Assembly: GCF_019320115.1 (NCBI RefSeq)
Contig: NC_089591.1
Span: 17,338,502 to 17,402,501, forward strand
Direction: 5' to 3'
Length of the DNA: 64,000 bases
From: Miscanthus floridulus
Lineage: Eukaryota > Streptophyta > Magnoliopsida > Poales > Poaceae
Each line of letters starts with the position of its first letter. The first letter of the stretch is position 1. Below, piece after piece: positions 23,607 to 37,300 of this stretch. Both the position numbers and the translations under genes were made by a program. The notes beneath the pieces were generated by a model. That model did no database searches. It had not been told where the DNA came from and saw nothing but the letters and a program-made list of their open reading frames with translations.

Positions 23607-24314
23607 TTAAACCATGTTTTGTTGTGCATTCCAACGCAAGTCAGCCAGGTGCTCTTTGTACCCTTTGGATTTTATCATCACATCATCAATGTAGATTTCA
23701 ACAATCTTGATGATCAACTTATGAAAAATGTAATTCATCGCCCTTTGATAAGTTGCACTAGCATTCCTTAGACCAAAGGTCATCACAACCCACTCGAACA
23801 AACCGATTACGCCAAGGCATCTAAAGGCAGTCTTTGCTATATCTTCCTCAGCCATGAAAATTTGGTTATATCCTACATTACCGTCCGTGAAGCTAATAAC
23901 CTTGTGCCCAGCTACTGCATCCACTAACATATTAGCTATCGGCATTGGATAACCATCCATGGGTGTGGTTTTGTTTAGATCCCTGAAATCAATGCAAACT
24001 CTCAATTTTCCATTTTTCTTATATACAAGGACAACATTCGATATCCACTCTACATATCGGCACAATCGGATAAATTTTGCTTCTAGTAACCTTTCAGTCT
24101 CCTTTTTTATATCATCGAGCATGTTCAGGTTGAATCTCCTTGGAGCTTGTTTAAACGATTGATATTCGGGTTTGATTGGCAACCGATGTTCAACAATTGA
24201 CCAGTCTAAACCAGGCATCTCATAATATTCTAAAGCAAAGCAGTCTTTAAATTCCTTTAATAAATCAATTAATTCTCTCTTATACTCTGGATTCAACTTA
24301 GCACTTACGTACAT
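23607..24314 (-). pseudogene. Reverse transcriptase palm/fingers of B
   Basis: An open stretch of 235 codons holding the core of a Ty3/gypsy RT. It contains CIDFRDLNKTTP (about residues 107-118), FTDGNVGYNQIFM with the first catalytic Asp, TFGLRNASATYQRAMNYIF, and the active-site box YIDDVMIKS (about residues 208-216). It is the best-preserved reading frame in the window. It ends in a frameshift directly after the helix that follows the catalytic box. The upstream DIGPRD segment (24350-24315), normally read through into RT, carries a stop. No protease lies between this and gag. Confidence 0.9.
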
Positions 24315-24418
24315 CGCCCTAGGTCAATCTCTAGGACCAATATCTACTTCTTCTAATTCATCGGCCGACATGAAGCCATGTCCTAGTTTGTCATCTATAC
24401 CATCTATCGGATTATCCA

Positions 24419-26985
24419 TTAATACAAATCTTCAAAGCCGACTGCTAGGATCGGCTGTTGGCTTTCATCATTGACTCTGAATTCTGATGGCAGCAGAAAA
24501 GCCATTTGGATATTAGCCGATGGTTGCTTTCTATCGGTTGTCTGCTTAGTATGCCATACTTGTGGTTTACCGGATGCCTGAGCCTGTTCCAACTCTTTAT
24601 TCCTTAGGTGTTGCACCCTTCTCTTTTGGCTTCTTGTTAAATCTCCTGGACACCATTGGCCTTCCTGCCGAACATATTTTCCTTCATTGCCTTCTTCTCC
24701 ATGGTCAACAATTCGCTTTCCAAGCCGATCATGAACACTTCCATTTTTAAGCACCGATCCATGTTATTATGATGATATGCATCTTGAGTATGGATAGACC
24801 GACGGTTGGTTTGAGATTGCCTAAACTCCCAATACTAATTGCTGCATTCTAGACCATCATGTCTGGTAGGCAACTTCAAACCTTTATTCCAGTAATGTTT
24901 GAAGAAAGGACAATTCCAATGTGATTTGGCTTGATTCCTTTCATACCTTTCTCTTTCTAGTTGACGCTGGTATTCTTGATCCTTTAACCAACACTGATAA
25001 TCCTTTTCCTTCTATTGCTGCCACTTATTCAACAGAATCCAAGATGTAACTCGCGGCTTTGTTGTCCCTGCTTTTGATGTTCCTCCCTGCTCATATTGGC
25101 TCTTTTGCTCATCGCGACGTCTCTTAATTTCCCTCTATTCGTCGGCCGATATTTGCATCTCAGGATCGACTATTCTGGCTTTTTTGATTTGGTTGATGTT
25201 AGGACCTTAGTCTTTCCTTTGAGTAGCCCAGCATCAGCCATGTTTTGATTTCCTAGGAAAGGATTATCATCAACTTTCATTTTCCAAGGCGTATCAAATT
25301 TGAGCCTCCCTTGCTGAATAACCCTCTGTATATGCTGCCGAAAGATTCTACATTCATTAGTGGAAAGAGAAGTAGCATTATGGAACTTGCAGAACTTCTT
25401 ATTCTTCAACTAATTAGGGGGTAACATAACATGACCATTGGGTAGTTTGATTTGCCCTTTCTCAAGCAAGAAATCGAGGAGCTTGTCTGATTTGGTGACA
25501 TCAAAGTCATAGCTCTCCTCGACTCCTCTTCCCCAAGGATTTGACACCATTACTATTTTCTTGCCCTAATTCCATTCAGCCGCAGCAACCTCTTCTTCTT
25601 CATCTTCATAGCCATCATCGACTGAGTATGGATTGTAAGCCTCGACCACTATGGTACTTTTCTGAAATCAGGTATCTTTGCACATACTCTGGAATTGGCT
25701 ATTGCGCACTACCACTCATTGAGCCAATTGACCCAAGTTATCAAATTCTTGTCCAGTAGCTTTTCTTTCCACATTGGCAGCATTCCTTGAATAGCTAAAG
25801 CAGCTAGTTGATCATTAGCCAAGTTTAAGGAGAAGCATAAGTTCCTAGTCTCTCGGAACCTCTGAAGAAACTCAGTGCTAGATTCATTAGTCTTCTGTCT
25901 TATAGTTGTCAGATCGGTAATCTTCTTTTTTCTAGTCCTAGTGTAAAAATATGTTTGAAACTTCTTCTCTAGGTTAGCCCAATTGACAATAGAATTGACT
26001 AGTAGTGATGAAAACCAAGTGAAGGCTGGCCCCGATAGGGATAAGGAGAAGAAACGAATTCAATGGACATCCTCAACTGATGCTTCACCCAATTGTGTAA
26101 GATACCGACTAACATGTTCTATCGTGCTTGTACTGTCTTGGCAAGTGAACTTAGCGAATTCTGGGAGCCTATAATTTGTGGGAAGAGCGACCAAATCATA
26201 CCATTCTGGACATGGGCGTTTGTACAAAAAGGTCAGCCCTTTTGGCTTTAGACCGAATTGATTTTTCATCATCTCGGCCACCTTCAGTAGTAACTCATCA
26301 GCATTTGAATTTGGATTTCTCTATACTTGCTGACCCATCTATGGATTGAAATCCTATGTGCCTTGATACCCTAGATTTGGAATCATGTGAAAGGTATTAT
26401 AGTCGGATCCATAGTGATATCCTTGTGGAACCCGTTCTGACTTTGCCCCACCGGCTGTTGCACATGTTGTACTGATGGTCCAGGATTGTACTATATCTGA
26501 TTTGTAGTAATTCATTGAGTCTCTTCAGATGAATCGTAAACTACTTGGACATCACCATTACTAGTCGGTGCTGCTTCTTGATGGCTGGTACCGACTTGAT
26601 TAGTCTCTTGGGTCGACGGATATGGAATGTTGTAATAAGTCAGCCCAGCTTGACCAACTGGACACCCATGAATCGCTTCATTCATGGCATTGTGGAATGT
26701 GTCCAAGAAAACTTCATTTTGGCTTGATATGGCATCACGAATAGATTTGTCTACAACCTCCATAAAGAAACGCCTGTCTTCAGCTTCAGTTGTATCTATC
26801 TGCCCATGCAATAGAACTCTTGGTAGTGGAAATTTCTAAACAATTGTGTTGTCACGTGTTTTGTTGTAGGACAACAAACACTTGTTCTGAAACTCTTCTA
26901 TAGCTTTGCTGATGACACCTTTATCTCCATTAGGTAGATCTTCGTAATGTATCATAAGGATGTCATTGTTGTTGTGAGCCGCCAT
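24419..26985 (-). pseudogene. gag: gag of B, multiple stops
   Basis: The minus-strand start ATG at 26985 opens MAAHNNNDILMIHYEDLP, 38 bases after the 5' LTR. The order is: an N-terminal region with EDRRFFMEVVDKSIRDAI (about 26780), the capsid core with TIEHVSRYLTQLGEASVEDVH (about 26120-26060) continuing into FSLSLSGPAFTWFSSL, then CKFHNATSLSTNECRIFRQH (about 25390-25330), a Cys/His-bearing segment HWNCPFFKHYWNKGLKLP (about 24930-24880) and the tail TRSQKRRVQHLRNKELEQAQ ending near 24419. In-frame stops occur throughout. The normal continuation into retropepsin is missing: only about 100 bases separate this tail from the RT frame. Confidence 0.82.
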
Positions 26986-26995
26986 GACGATTGTG

Positions 26996-27015
26996 GGGTC
27001 CTACCAGGCGTGCCA
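26996..27015 (-). other. Candidate primer-binding site of B
   Basis: Minus-strand TGGCACGCCTGGTAGGACCC begins 8 bases inside the 5' LTR end. It has the usual TGG start. I cannot assign the tRNA. Confidence 0.5.
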
Positions 27016-27023
27016 AAAACACG

Positions 27024-28400
27024 TGTCGACACGGAATTTTGTCCTGCGCCGAGGACACACAAGCAAGCCGAAAGGGTCCGCTCGATGGAGCTGAGGATCC
27101 ACCTAGCTTCAGTGCAGGGATGGTCGATCCTACGCACTTCTCTCAAGACGTGCCAGTCAATTTGACCCTGTAATTGACAAGGAGAGAAAGTTTATCAGTA
27201 ATTAAGGGCGGAACGTGTCGGTGTTGCCAGACAGTCCTGAATGTGCGGTTGTAATAGCCGATATAAAAGGAGATCGACTAAATAGTCGATTCCAGCATAT
27301 TCATAAGAATAAATCGATTAAAGCTCATGGGGTTGTGTAAGAAGAACCGATTATCATTCTAGATGAATATCATTGTTTAGACAGATATTAGTCACTAGAA
27401 AAAGGATATCAAACTAATTAATTCACGCTAAGCCAATGACTGCAAGTAATTGAACTCCTTTTATCAAAGAAATAGTTCATCATCATTCAACCGTTTAATA
27501 GAAATAAATCTAATGAACATATTAGATCTCATCTATCGCTCTGACCAGTGGAGCATGAGGCAGAATCATGCAGGCCATAGAAACAACAATAGACTCAACG
27601 ACCCTAACTTATTACTAATATCAGTGGGGCATGAGGCAGAATCATGCAGGCCATAATACAATAATAAGATCATGGGGCTAACACATCTTTCAACCTATTG
27701 CTACTTCAACAACCTTATGATGTGAATTGTTTGTGAAAGCGCTCGATATCGGCTAAACAGCCGATTCAGACATAGCACACAGTTAAGATCATGCCCTCTT
27801 AGGAACAGATCTACCAAATAATGATCCCCACTCCATGGTACTAACAGTGGGGTGTGAGGCAGAATCACACAGGCCATGATAACGGGCCGTGAAATGGTTT
27901 TCGCTAGCCAATAGATCTACTCAAAATTAGACATGCCTTAACCGCACGCTATGTACGGTCAAGGTTGATATAAAACAACCGATAAAACATAACTCATCGT
28001 TTAAAGTGCAGATTAGATTAAATTTTAGATCAACAAACGATGGGTTAAAAATGATATAAGGCCGATCTAGATCAATCACAATCGGGTGAAGTGATATTGC
28101 TATAATTAAATAAACAATGGAAGCAATAATCAATATTGGTAATTTAATGAATCTACCTAAAGGAATGCTACCCTTAGATAGAGCCGATAAGTTGACCTTT
28201 ATCTAGTTCAAGCAGTGGAGGTCGACCGGATCGATGCAGCCGTACTTGAACTAGACAAGAGTCGATAACTAACTCATACCAGAGTCGCAATTGGAGGTCG
28301 ACCGGATCGATGCAGCCGTACGAACAAAGGTATAAGCCATGACGGTACTTATAGAAAACCAATGGAGGCCCACCGGATTGATGCAACCGTACTTGCTGAA
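27024..28400 (-). repeat. 5' LTR of B, 3' portion
   Basis: Starts on the plus strand with TGTCGACACGG like 17391. It is cut at 28400 by C, with the target site CTGAA at 28396-28400. It includes the three GTGGAGGTC units at 28213-28392. Confidence 0.88.
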
Positions 28401-31400
28401 TGTAACACCCTAAAATTTGCCTCTTATAAAAAAATAGGTTTAAAAGGATTTATTTCTAAATGTTGTGCTCTTGAAATATAGGGAAATAAATTTTTTTATT
28501 CAACTAAAATTCATCATAAGGCTTAGCAACATGGTTGTGCATACATGCCGATGCATTTGGTTTATTGTAATGAGTGGTTGAATCCAAAATTTGAAATGAA
28601 TTTAAAATGCTTTTGAAAAATAAATTATAAATGGCTTTGAAATAAAAGGGAATTAGGAAATGAAATAATTTAAAAGTTATAAATTTTATTTTTGAAAGCC
28701 TACTAAAATTTTCCATTTTTATTTGAATTGAAAAGAATATTTCAATTAATATTTAACTTGATTTGGTTCAAAGAAATTTAAACCATATTTGAATTGGGAT
28801 TTGAAATAAGAAAAGAAATAGAAAAGGAAAAGAATAAAACTCCCTCTCTCCCCCTCTCTCTTCTGCCCCGTGGCCGCAGGCAGCCCAGCATCGGCCCGTT
28901 CTTTCCCCTCCGTAGGCCTGCTTTCGCCGCAGCCTAGCTTGGCAGGCTTACCCACGTAGCGCGCTTACTCGCGCGGCCTCTTATTTCCCGCAACGGCCCG
29001 TTTAGCGGCCCAGCAGCCTAGCGTAGCCGCAGGCGCCACGCCTCTTCTCTCCTTCCTCCGGCTGACAACCAAGCCCCACTTGTCAGCTGCACCTTCTTCC
29101 TCCCGTGTGTGTCTAGGATGGATTCCACTGCTGTCGCTCGACTCCGCTGCGCCATGCCCCTCCGTGCCTTGTGCCCCAAGCCACCCCCGCCTCATAAAAT
29201 ACCTAGCCCCGTGCCCGCCGCCTCCATCCCAAGCTTCAGAGCTGTAGCTGCCCTCACTGAGCCACCACAGACCTAGTGCTGCCACAGACGTCATTCACCT
29301 CGCTGTGTGCCCTGTGACCTCCGTTCGCCCTGCACTAAGGTAAACCACCTAGACGAGCTCGCCGTCATCTCCTCGTTCTTCCGGTGCTCACGGTTCGGTT
29401 AACCGTGACCCATAGGTTGTTTTCCACATGCATGGCCCACCTCCAACCATGGCGCCGCTGCGCTCGGTCCTATTCTGGCCGGTCGGCCTCACCAGTCCCC
29501 TCCCATCCGTCCGATCTTCGATGAACGATAAAGATTAGATCCGATCCATACCCCTTCGTAACCGGTCCACGGTGGACCCGTGAACCCGCCTACCAGCCCA
29601 CACTAGCTGGTTCACCGTGAACCCACCTATGCCGATCTTCCATGTGGCTCCACGCTGGCGACGACCCAGTCAGCGCCGACCGCCGCCGTACCTTTAGCAC
29701 AAAGGCCCCTATGTTTCCCCGAAATAAACCCGCGGTCTAGTAGTATTCAAAAGTATTTCAATAAATGCCCTGGATCATGCGTTTTGACCCCTGCACTTTT
29801 CCAAAAATGACGCTTGGTCCAGAGATTGTTTTTAAATTGATTTTTCATTATTTTAAATCTGAAAATAGCTTAAAATATTCATAGTTTTGCCACTGAAACT
29901 CTTTTGTTCATAGTTTCTTCATTTTAACTCTGATTTGATCCGTTCAACTTGCGCTAGGTTCATAATTTCATACTCTACATGTTCATACTACTGTTAGATA
30001 TGTTTTCAACTTTTAAAATTCATGATTAGATTTAATCTATTATTTTATTAAAGGAAATCTTGTTTAAGTCATATCTTCTGCGTTTTAACTCTGTTTAGTC
30101 CATTCAATTGCGTTAGATTCATAGCGACAAGATCTACGTGTTAGTAACAATGTTTACCATATTACCATTTCTGAAATTTCATGGTTTAAATCATATCTTG
30201 ATTAATAATTGTGCAACTGGGTTTTATAAATAAAACATGATCTGTTTTACTTTAGTTTTATAATTCAAATCTAAATTTGACTTAATTCAATTTATAGTAT
30301 TTATAAAATATCTTATCTATATTTAAAATGAATGAAGCCTATAGTTTTCTTTTCCACGTATAAAGTAAATATATCGGTAGATGTATCTTTTTCACTGTAG
30401 CTCCGATTAGAGTGCTTCTCGTGACTGTGTGTTCGTAGTAATGCGTAGAATCATGTTTCAAACTCTTTTAGTTATTTTTCTATGATTGGTGTACTATTCT
30501 GATTTAGATTTATTGTTTGCTTCATGTATGATTGTATGGATGCTTGTGTGGTGCTTTATGATTACGTCCAGTCGGTGAGATGTACGTGGTGATCAAGAAG
30601 AAGAAGAAGAGCGTTGAAGATTAAAGCTAACCGAAGGATCAGTGTTTTAAGGCAAGTATAGCATGGGATCTTCCTTGTTGTCCTATACACCTTTAATCAT
30701 TTAATTCATACTACATGTGTCTACCTTGACTGCCACTAAGGATTCCCTAGTACTTTGTTACCCTGTACCTTGATACCTTTGGGTTATTGCATTGGGCAGT
30801 ATGATGCTAGTGCTCAACTACAACCATGATCTTGTAACTTGACTAATGTAATTTGCAATAAACATTAAAAGATGTTTTTAGCAACATGGAACAAGGGGGC
30901 TAGAGAATTGGGCTGTTTTTATGGTGCTCTAGATTCCTCTCCCTAAGGACTTATATGTAAGTGATCATCCGGGACTTACGGTACAACTATGAGGGCTAAA
31001 TGGCTCTGGCTTTAGTTCAGTATGAGGACCTTTTCTAGCTTGTTAGTGGTTACCTTTATTGGTGTAAGAATGACTTGACGAATTGGGTATAGGATAGCCT
31101 CTACTCTTATGTGTATAGGCTACATGTCATTGTGCCATTCGACTGGGGGTTCCTATATCTATTTGCTGAGTGAATCTAATGGCTCTAACTTGTTAGATGA
31201 ACCTTTGAAAGTCTTCATAGTGAACTCTACCGACCTTCCTTGGAAGTGGGTCAAGAGATTAGCTACCTCGTACGAAAGGGTAAATCACGACTCACAGTGA
31301 AAGTGTACAACCTGTATAGAGTGTAAAACTGGTATATCAGTCGTGCTCATGGTCACGAGCAGCCTTGGAACATTTACGGAATAGATGATCACTAACGGTT

Positions 31401-31925
31401 AATGATGATGAACACTGATGATAAAGATACTCACTAATGATTATTGTTTATGCTATTCATTATTCATGTTTACCTGATCATGTGTTTATGGGCTTCTGAT
31501 AAACTTGTTGCCACCCAATTGCTAAAAGATGACTCATTAAAAGCTAATCGCAATTAAACCAGTGTTTGCCTTTTGAGCCTCATGAACCCCATATTATATT
31601 TATTGAGTATGACATGTACTTACGCTTGCTTTACTTTTCAAATCTTTGGATAAAAATCCTAGATGGGTACCAGATTGCTAGAGTTTGGAGGAATTAGGCT
31701 TGTGATCAACCAATCAGTTGTCCCTGTGGATTTGGAGTCTTCGTTTGAAGATCGGAGTTGTCTTTTCGCTATCTATACTCTAAGGTTATATTCTTTATAC
31801 TAATATGCTATGTATTTAAGCATTGTCTATTGATATTACCCTTATTTGTAGCTATATGTGAGATTTGACTTCCTAGGCTCACATATGGTGCGTATCTGGT
31901 TTTGTTCTTAAAACCGAGTGCTACA
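28401..31925 (+). repeat. 5' LTR of C
   Basis: An A/T-rich first 450 bases is followed by a GC-rich, CpG-bearing island (about 28860-29720), then A/T-rich text to the end. About a dozen differences from the 3' LTR are seen in the first 260 aligned bases. A GAA repeat (near 30594-30611) precedes GAGCGTTGAAG, and the 3' LTR has one more unit. Open frames on either strand in the GC-rich part show no recognisable motif. Confidence 0.9.
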
Positions 31926-31928
31926 AAG

Positions 31929-31940
31929 TGGTATCAGAGC
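31929..31940 (+). other. Primer-binding site of C (tRNA-iMet type)
   Basis: An exact TGGTATCAGAGC, three bases after the LTR end. Confidence 0.85.
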
Positions 31941-33647
31941 AATGCTGACTGTAGGATGCAAGTCTAGTAGAAACTAGTCGTTCTAAGGTTTAGAAGTTGC
32001 TACAAAAATCCTTGCTCTATGAACCTTGATATTTTCTTCTCTACTATATCTCTACCCTTGTTATTCATCTTTACCTTGGTGCTTATTTTGAAGTCTTTGT
32101 TCTTATCCTCACTCCTTGATTTGATATGCTTTTAGAACTGTACCTCATCACCTTCTTGCGTAATCTAAAGATAAGTCTTAGGATTGTTACCCCTAGTACA
32201 ATAAGGATGATAGTATTGCAAGTTGAGTCAATGATTTAATTGTGCACCTTTATTGCTTTGTTGAACTGTCATTATGCTTATGATTGTTTTGAATATTTGT
32301 AATGATTGCAATGATTTTGTTGGGTGTTCCCACAATTTCATTTAGTTTATAGGCCTAATGTATAAGGATTAGTGCAATAAAAAGGTGGGTTTTGATTTTC
32401 TTCTGTTCTTCCTATCCTGTCTTTAGGAGCAACCTATCCTTATTGGCTTATATCTCTAATCTTGGATGACCAAAAATTATGAGAAAATTCTGGATAATAG
32501 TAGGCTTCAATATCTTTCTTTGATTGTAAGAATCAGCTTGATAGCTATTTTGGTTATGGAGATACGAAAATCACAAGGCGATGCATCTGTGCTGTTCGAA
32601 ACCCAGAACAGTTTCTGTTGTGTACTATTTTCGACCAAGTCATCTAGGGAATCTGGAAAAGAGTTCTACAAAGCAGTTGTGGATAATTTTATAAGCTTTC
32701 CAACGGTATAAGCTACAACTTCATTGGATTAACAGAATAGGAGTTACAACTGTTTTACTGTGCTGCTGTTTTTTATCTCGCGAGGAATTTCAGGTTTCTT
32801 GTTCTTGCCCATACACAAGAGTATAATTCGGCAGAACATCTTGATACTAGTTAGCTCATCTAGAAGAAGTTCCAAGCTACCCTTCTTGTGTCCCCTAGTT
32901 TATCTTTTCTTAAGGGGGTAGTCAAGTGAAAGAATTTGTAAGATGAAGTATCATACGTTCTAGTTTGCGTAGCACAAGCGTGATGGTACCCAAAGATGTG
33001 GGATGTGTCCTTATACGAGAAGAAAAGAAGTGGCTTGTTCATTAAGTCAGCTAAGGAAGCATGAGTTAAACTACCTAACATGTTAACTGGAATTATCCAT
33101 TGTGAAGCATGGGCATACTATTTTTTAAGTAAAAGTGACATATAGGAGGATCACAAGAGTCTACAGGACATCTTTACTAAGTTGGTCTTCAACTTGTGAT
33201 ATCCTTGTTGGAATGAAATTGGTTATGACTTAGAAAAGTGCTATTACTTCAAGGAGCAAAGTCATGGTCAATGACCTTAGCAATGGAATTGTGCTAAGAA
33301 GGTTTGGGTGACACCGAGGACTAAGAATTGTATTCTAAGTTTGAGCAACTTGATCGGAATCATTAATGTTTTGAAGAATGGTAGTAGAATTTCCTTCTGA
33401 CCAAGAGATTTGTCAGGCTTCATTGGAAGGTGGATATCTTAAGAAAGAGAATTGAGATTATGGACTAAAAAGGAAAGGTGGCCTAGTGATTGGAGATACC
33501 TGAGACTTGTTTGCAGTAAGGTATGTAAAGTAACGTGGAATCCTCACCAAGACGATGGAACTATACGAAGAAGTAAAGAAGAATCTAGAGACCAAGTATC
33601 CCTATCTCATAGTCGACATCGTCCGAATCTCGAGGATGAAATTCATC

Positions 33648-33663
33648 TTAATGGGGGTAGAAT
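33648..33663 (+). other. Polypurine tract of C
   Basis: TTAATGGGGGTAGAAT immediately precedes the 3' LTR. Confidence 0.7.
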
Positions 33664-34340
33664 TGTAACACCCTAAAATTTGCCTCTTTTAAAAAATAGG
33701 TTTAAAAGGATTTATTTCTGAATTTTGTGCTCATGAAATATAGGGAAATAAATTTTTTTATTAAATTGAAATTCATCATAAGGCTTAGCAACATGGTTGT
33801 GCATACATGCCGGTGCATTTGGTTTATTGTAATGAGTGGTTAAATCCAAAATTTGAAATGAATTTAAAATGCTTTTGAAAAATAAATTAAAAATGGCTTT
33901 GAAATAAAAGGGAATTGGGAAATAAAAGAATTTAAAAGTTATAAATTTTATTTTTGAAAGCCTACTAAAATTTTCCATTTTTATTTGAATTGAAAAGAAT
34001 ATTTGAATTAATATTTAACTTGATTTGGTTCAAAGAAATTTAAACCATATTTGAATTGGGATTTCAAATAAGAAAAGAAATAGAAAAGGAAAAGAATAAA
34101 ACTCCCTCTCTCCCCCTCTCTCTCTTGTAGCCCATGGCCACAGGCAGCCCAGCACCGGCCTGCTCTTTCCCCTCCGCAGGCTCGCTTCCGCCGTAGCCCA
34201 GCTTGGCTGGCTTACATGCATAGCCCGCTTACTCGCGCGACCTCTTATTTCCCGCAGCGGCTCGTTTAGCGGCCCAGCAGCCAACAGCCCAGCGCAGCCG
34301 CAGGCGCCGCGCCTCTTCTCTCCTTCCTCCGGCTGATAGC
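33664..34340 (+). repeat. 3' LTR of C, first part
   Basis: Aligned with 28401-29068. Interrupted by a solo LTR whose target site ATAGC ends at 34340. Confidence 0.88.
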
Positions 34341-37300
34341 TGTAACACCCCAGGTGTTTGCCACCAGTTAAGCAATGGGTTTGAGCTAAAACATGGTATA
34401 TTAAGTGATGATGAAGATGTCAAGGTCAAACCTATAGAAACGAGCCCCAACCTAAACTTGGAGATTGCACCTTTGCTCGCCTATAGACCCCTTTTCAAGA
34501 TATATGCTTGGGTGGTGTTATTGGAATATCTTCATGTGTCTCACATCAATAACCATCTATATTGATCCATGGAAAAGTTTCGTGAAGTTTGGAATCAAGA
34601 AGTCACATGAAATGACAAGTTATGTCCTTGCTTGGATCGTTTTATAAAGTGAATGGAATTCTAGATTGTTCACCAAACCTTGCAACCTTGCCCAAATGAC
34701 TCTAGATGAACTCTACAACAAAAGTCATGAAGGGTTCATGTTGAGCAAATACCAAGAAAATGCTCCAATGGATCAAAAAGGATAATTTAAGTATCATCGT
34801 GATCCTACTTTGGTCAAAGTAGAACAGTAGGTTCTATACCATTTTTGAGGTTGGACCTTAAATAAAAGTTGTAGTACATATCATGTAGAACAAACTTTGT
34901 TTTTGGACCAAGAGCTAGATCAACTTGGAAATAAGCCAAACAGAGGCTCGAAGTTGGAACCTGCTGCTGATTTCAACACTTAGAATTATTCTAAGTCAGT
35001 TTCGCTAAGCAACGACGTTGGCATTCCGCGTTCTCCGAAATTCATTAAGCAACTTGAGTTGGTCCAAAAAGAGAAGTTGAAGGTTATACTATGGAGAAGA
35101 GCATGCAAAAAGTTGCACTGAGTTTGACCGAGTTTTGACCTCCGAAAGTGAATTTTCGTGACCGTTATCAAGGCGCTGACACTAGCAGTTTGTGGCTTAA
35201 TTACCCGCTGTTGAAGAGCTCTAATGATCTTGGTCTCTAAATGAAAAATGTAGAGCAGTTCGCGGGCTTCAAACTTTGTTTTGGGCCCAAGGTCTTAATC
35301 AGCCCAGAGATGGCCCAATAACAGCGCCCACCGTGCCCACGTTGCTGCACGCCACCTATTCGGGAATATGCCTCTGTGAACGACGCGTGGCCGTGCGTGG
35401 CAGCCATGCCCGAGCTGCGCCCCTACTCTCCGCCGCGTGCCGCGTGCCTCCTTGTGCTCTGCTCCTCCATAACGCGCGCCAGACGCTCCCCACTCCTCCC
35501 TGCTCTCACTTGCTCGCCCTCCCACTCGCCCTCACTTCCTCTGCTCTCGCCATGGCTGCGGTTGCCATGGATGCCGCCGCCGAGCTCCGCGGTCACTGCG
35601 TTCCCGCTACTCTGCGCCTCTCCACTCCTCCTGAGGACTACCAACAGCTTCGCCTTCACCTCCTGCATCTCGTGCTCGTGCTCGCCGTCCAAAACCACGT
35701 TGGGAGCACCGCAGTCGCCGACCGCCGTCGCCTCCGACCGCCGGTGCACATGGCCGGTCCACCTTGGGCCACCTCTCGGCCATCCGTGACCACCAGCGGG
35801 CGCGCGCGGGACCCCTGGTGCTCCCCCGCCCCTCAGCCGCCGACGGCATGGCCTCCTACGGCCGGAGCAGCGAGCTCCGACGGCCTCCCCTGCTCAAAAT
35901 TCCGTCAGGGACCTCCTACTAGAATTCGACGAAGTTCAGGGTCCTAACTGCGAAGTCAGTGACTCATGTGAATAGTACCGTAAGGACTGGTTTGTAATTA
36001 TTTTGCAAGAACTTTGGAAATTCATAGTAATTCATAGGAAATTCGTAAAATAGTAAATGAGGACTTTTTGGAATCCTTGTGAAATTGTCTATGCAGTGGA
36101 TCTATAATATGGCATGTTTTAGTTTAAATATTTTGCGGTAAAAATAGATTTGTGCAGTAAGGTTGTAATGCTAGTTGAATTTGTTATTTTTCATAACTAT
36201 AGATCTAGGGCTCCAAATGAAGTGAAATTTTTGTGGCATGCTACTCATGTGATAGTTGATGTGTGGTAAAAATTTCATGAGTATTGGATGAAGTATGAGT
36301 GAGTTATTGGTTTATCTTGCTCTCACATGAATTCTTGCTTTAGCAACTTGTCTTTTTCATAGAGGTTGCTGTACATATCCAAATGAAGTGAAATTTGTAC
36401 AGTAGACTATTGAGAGGATATGTGAGCCACTGTAATTTTTGTAGAAGTTATTGTGCACTTTTGGTATATGTTCATTAAGTCACCTTGTTATCTAAAATAA
36501 ATTAAGAAATGCATTAAAAGAATTTATTTGGTCATGGACACTAGGTTTTCTGGTGTTCTTTAGTCATGTGTGAAATGTTGGTAAAGTTGGTCTTGCCCAA
36601 TTATGTGTTTGCAACGTGAGTTAATAATTATTTTCTTGCCGATGTGGTTTATGGACAGATCTGGGAACCTAGCAAAGTTCTTTATGATAATGTGCCTTGT
36701 TGTGAAACTTGTTTATACAAAAGTTGTAGATAATCCATGTATCTAGCTGCTGTTAAAATTTGGTGGTATTTGGCCTTGTGGTTTAAGAGTTATGCCTGTT
36801 TAAAGTTGGGTTTCAGAAATGGCTGTTTTCTGTCAATTGTAGACCAGTTTCTGTAAATGGATATATTTGACTTAGTTAACTTGAGAATTATGCTAAGATG
36901 ATTTAATATGAATTGTAGAAAATTTCATAAGCTTTCCATAATGTCTTCTTGCAAGTCATTTGGATTTGTATAACTCCAGTTATAGCTAAATCTTGTAGCT
37001 GCTGTTTGCATGTCCAGAAATTGGCAGATTCCAATTATAGTGTTTGCTTGTATATTGTTAAGTGTGTTAGTGTAAACTATGCTTGTCTTGCTTGCTATTT
37101 TGTGTTGCGTCTCATGGTACTATTCTTGATATTTATGCACTTGCATATTGCATCTCATCTAGGTACGCTAGATGCACCACGTGAAGGACGTGATGTTGGA
37201 GCCAAACCCGAAGACGGTGTTTGATGGATCTATCCCGAAGATGGAAGGACTAAGCAAGTGTTAGGACCTGTGATGTCACCAGGATGGTGCAAGCTAACTG

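Larger units (their letters stand above)
31926..33663 (+). other. Non-coding internal region of C
   Basis: Begins with the primer site and ends with a polypurine tract. No gag, protease or polymerase motif in any frame. The last 90 bases (CCCGAATCTCGAGGATGAA-like text near 33620-33645) resemble the 3' end of Tekay/Del-type gypsy pol regions, suggesting its origin. Confidence 0.7.

Noticed and set aside
23399..23710. Plus-strand frames across gag-pol of B, such as 23399-23710 and 24562-24750
   Set aside because: Complements of well-identified RT and gag frames on the minus strand.
28746..29294. Minus-strand frames in the GC-rich part of the C LTR as possible host genes
   Set aside because: They are opposite to the LTR sense strand, not kept in the 3' LTR and without motifs.
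33452..33676. A 74-codon frame at the end of the C interior as a gene
   Set aside because: It runs across the polypurine tract into the LTR. The text resembles a relic of gypsy 3' sequence in another frame.
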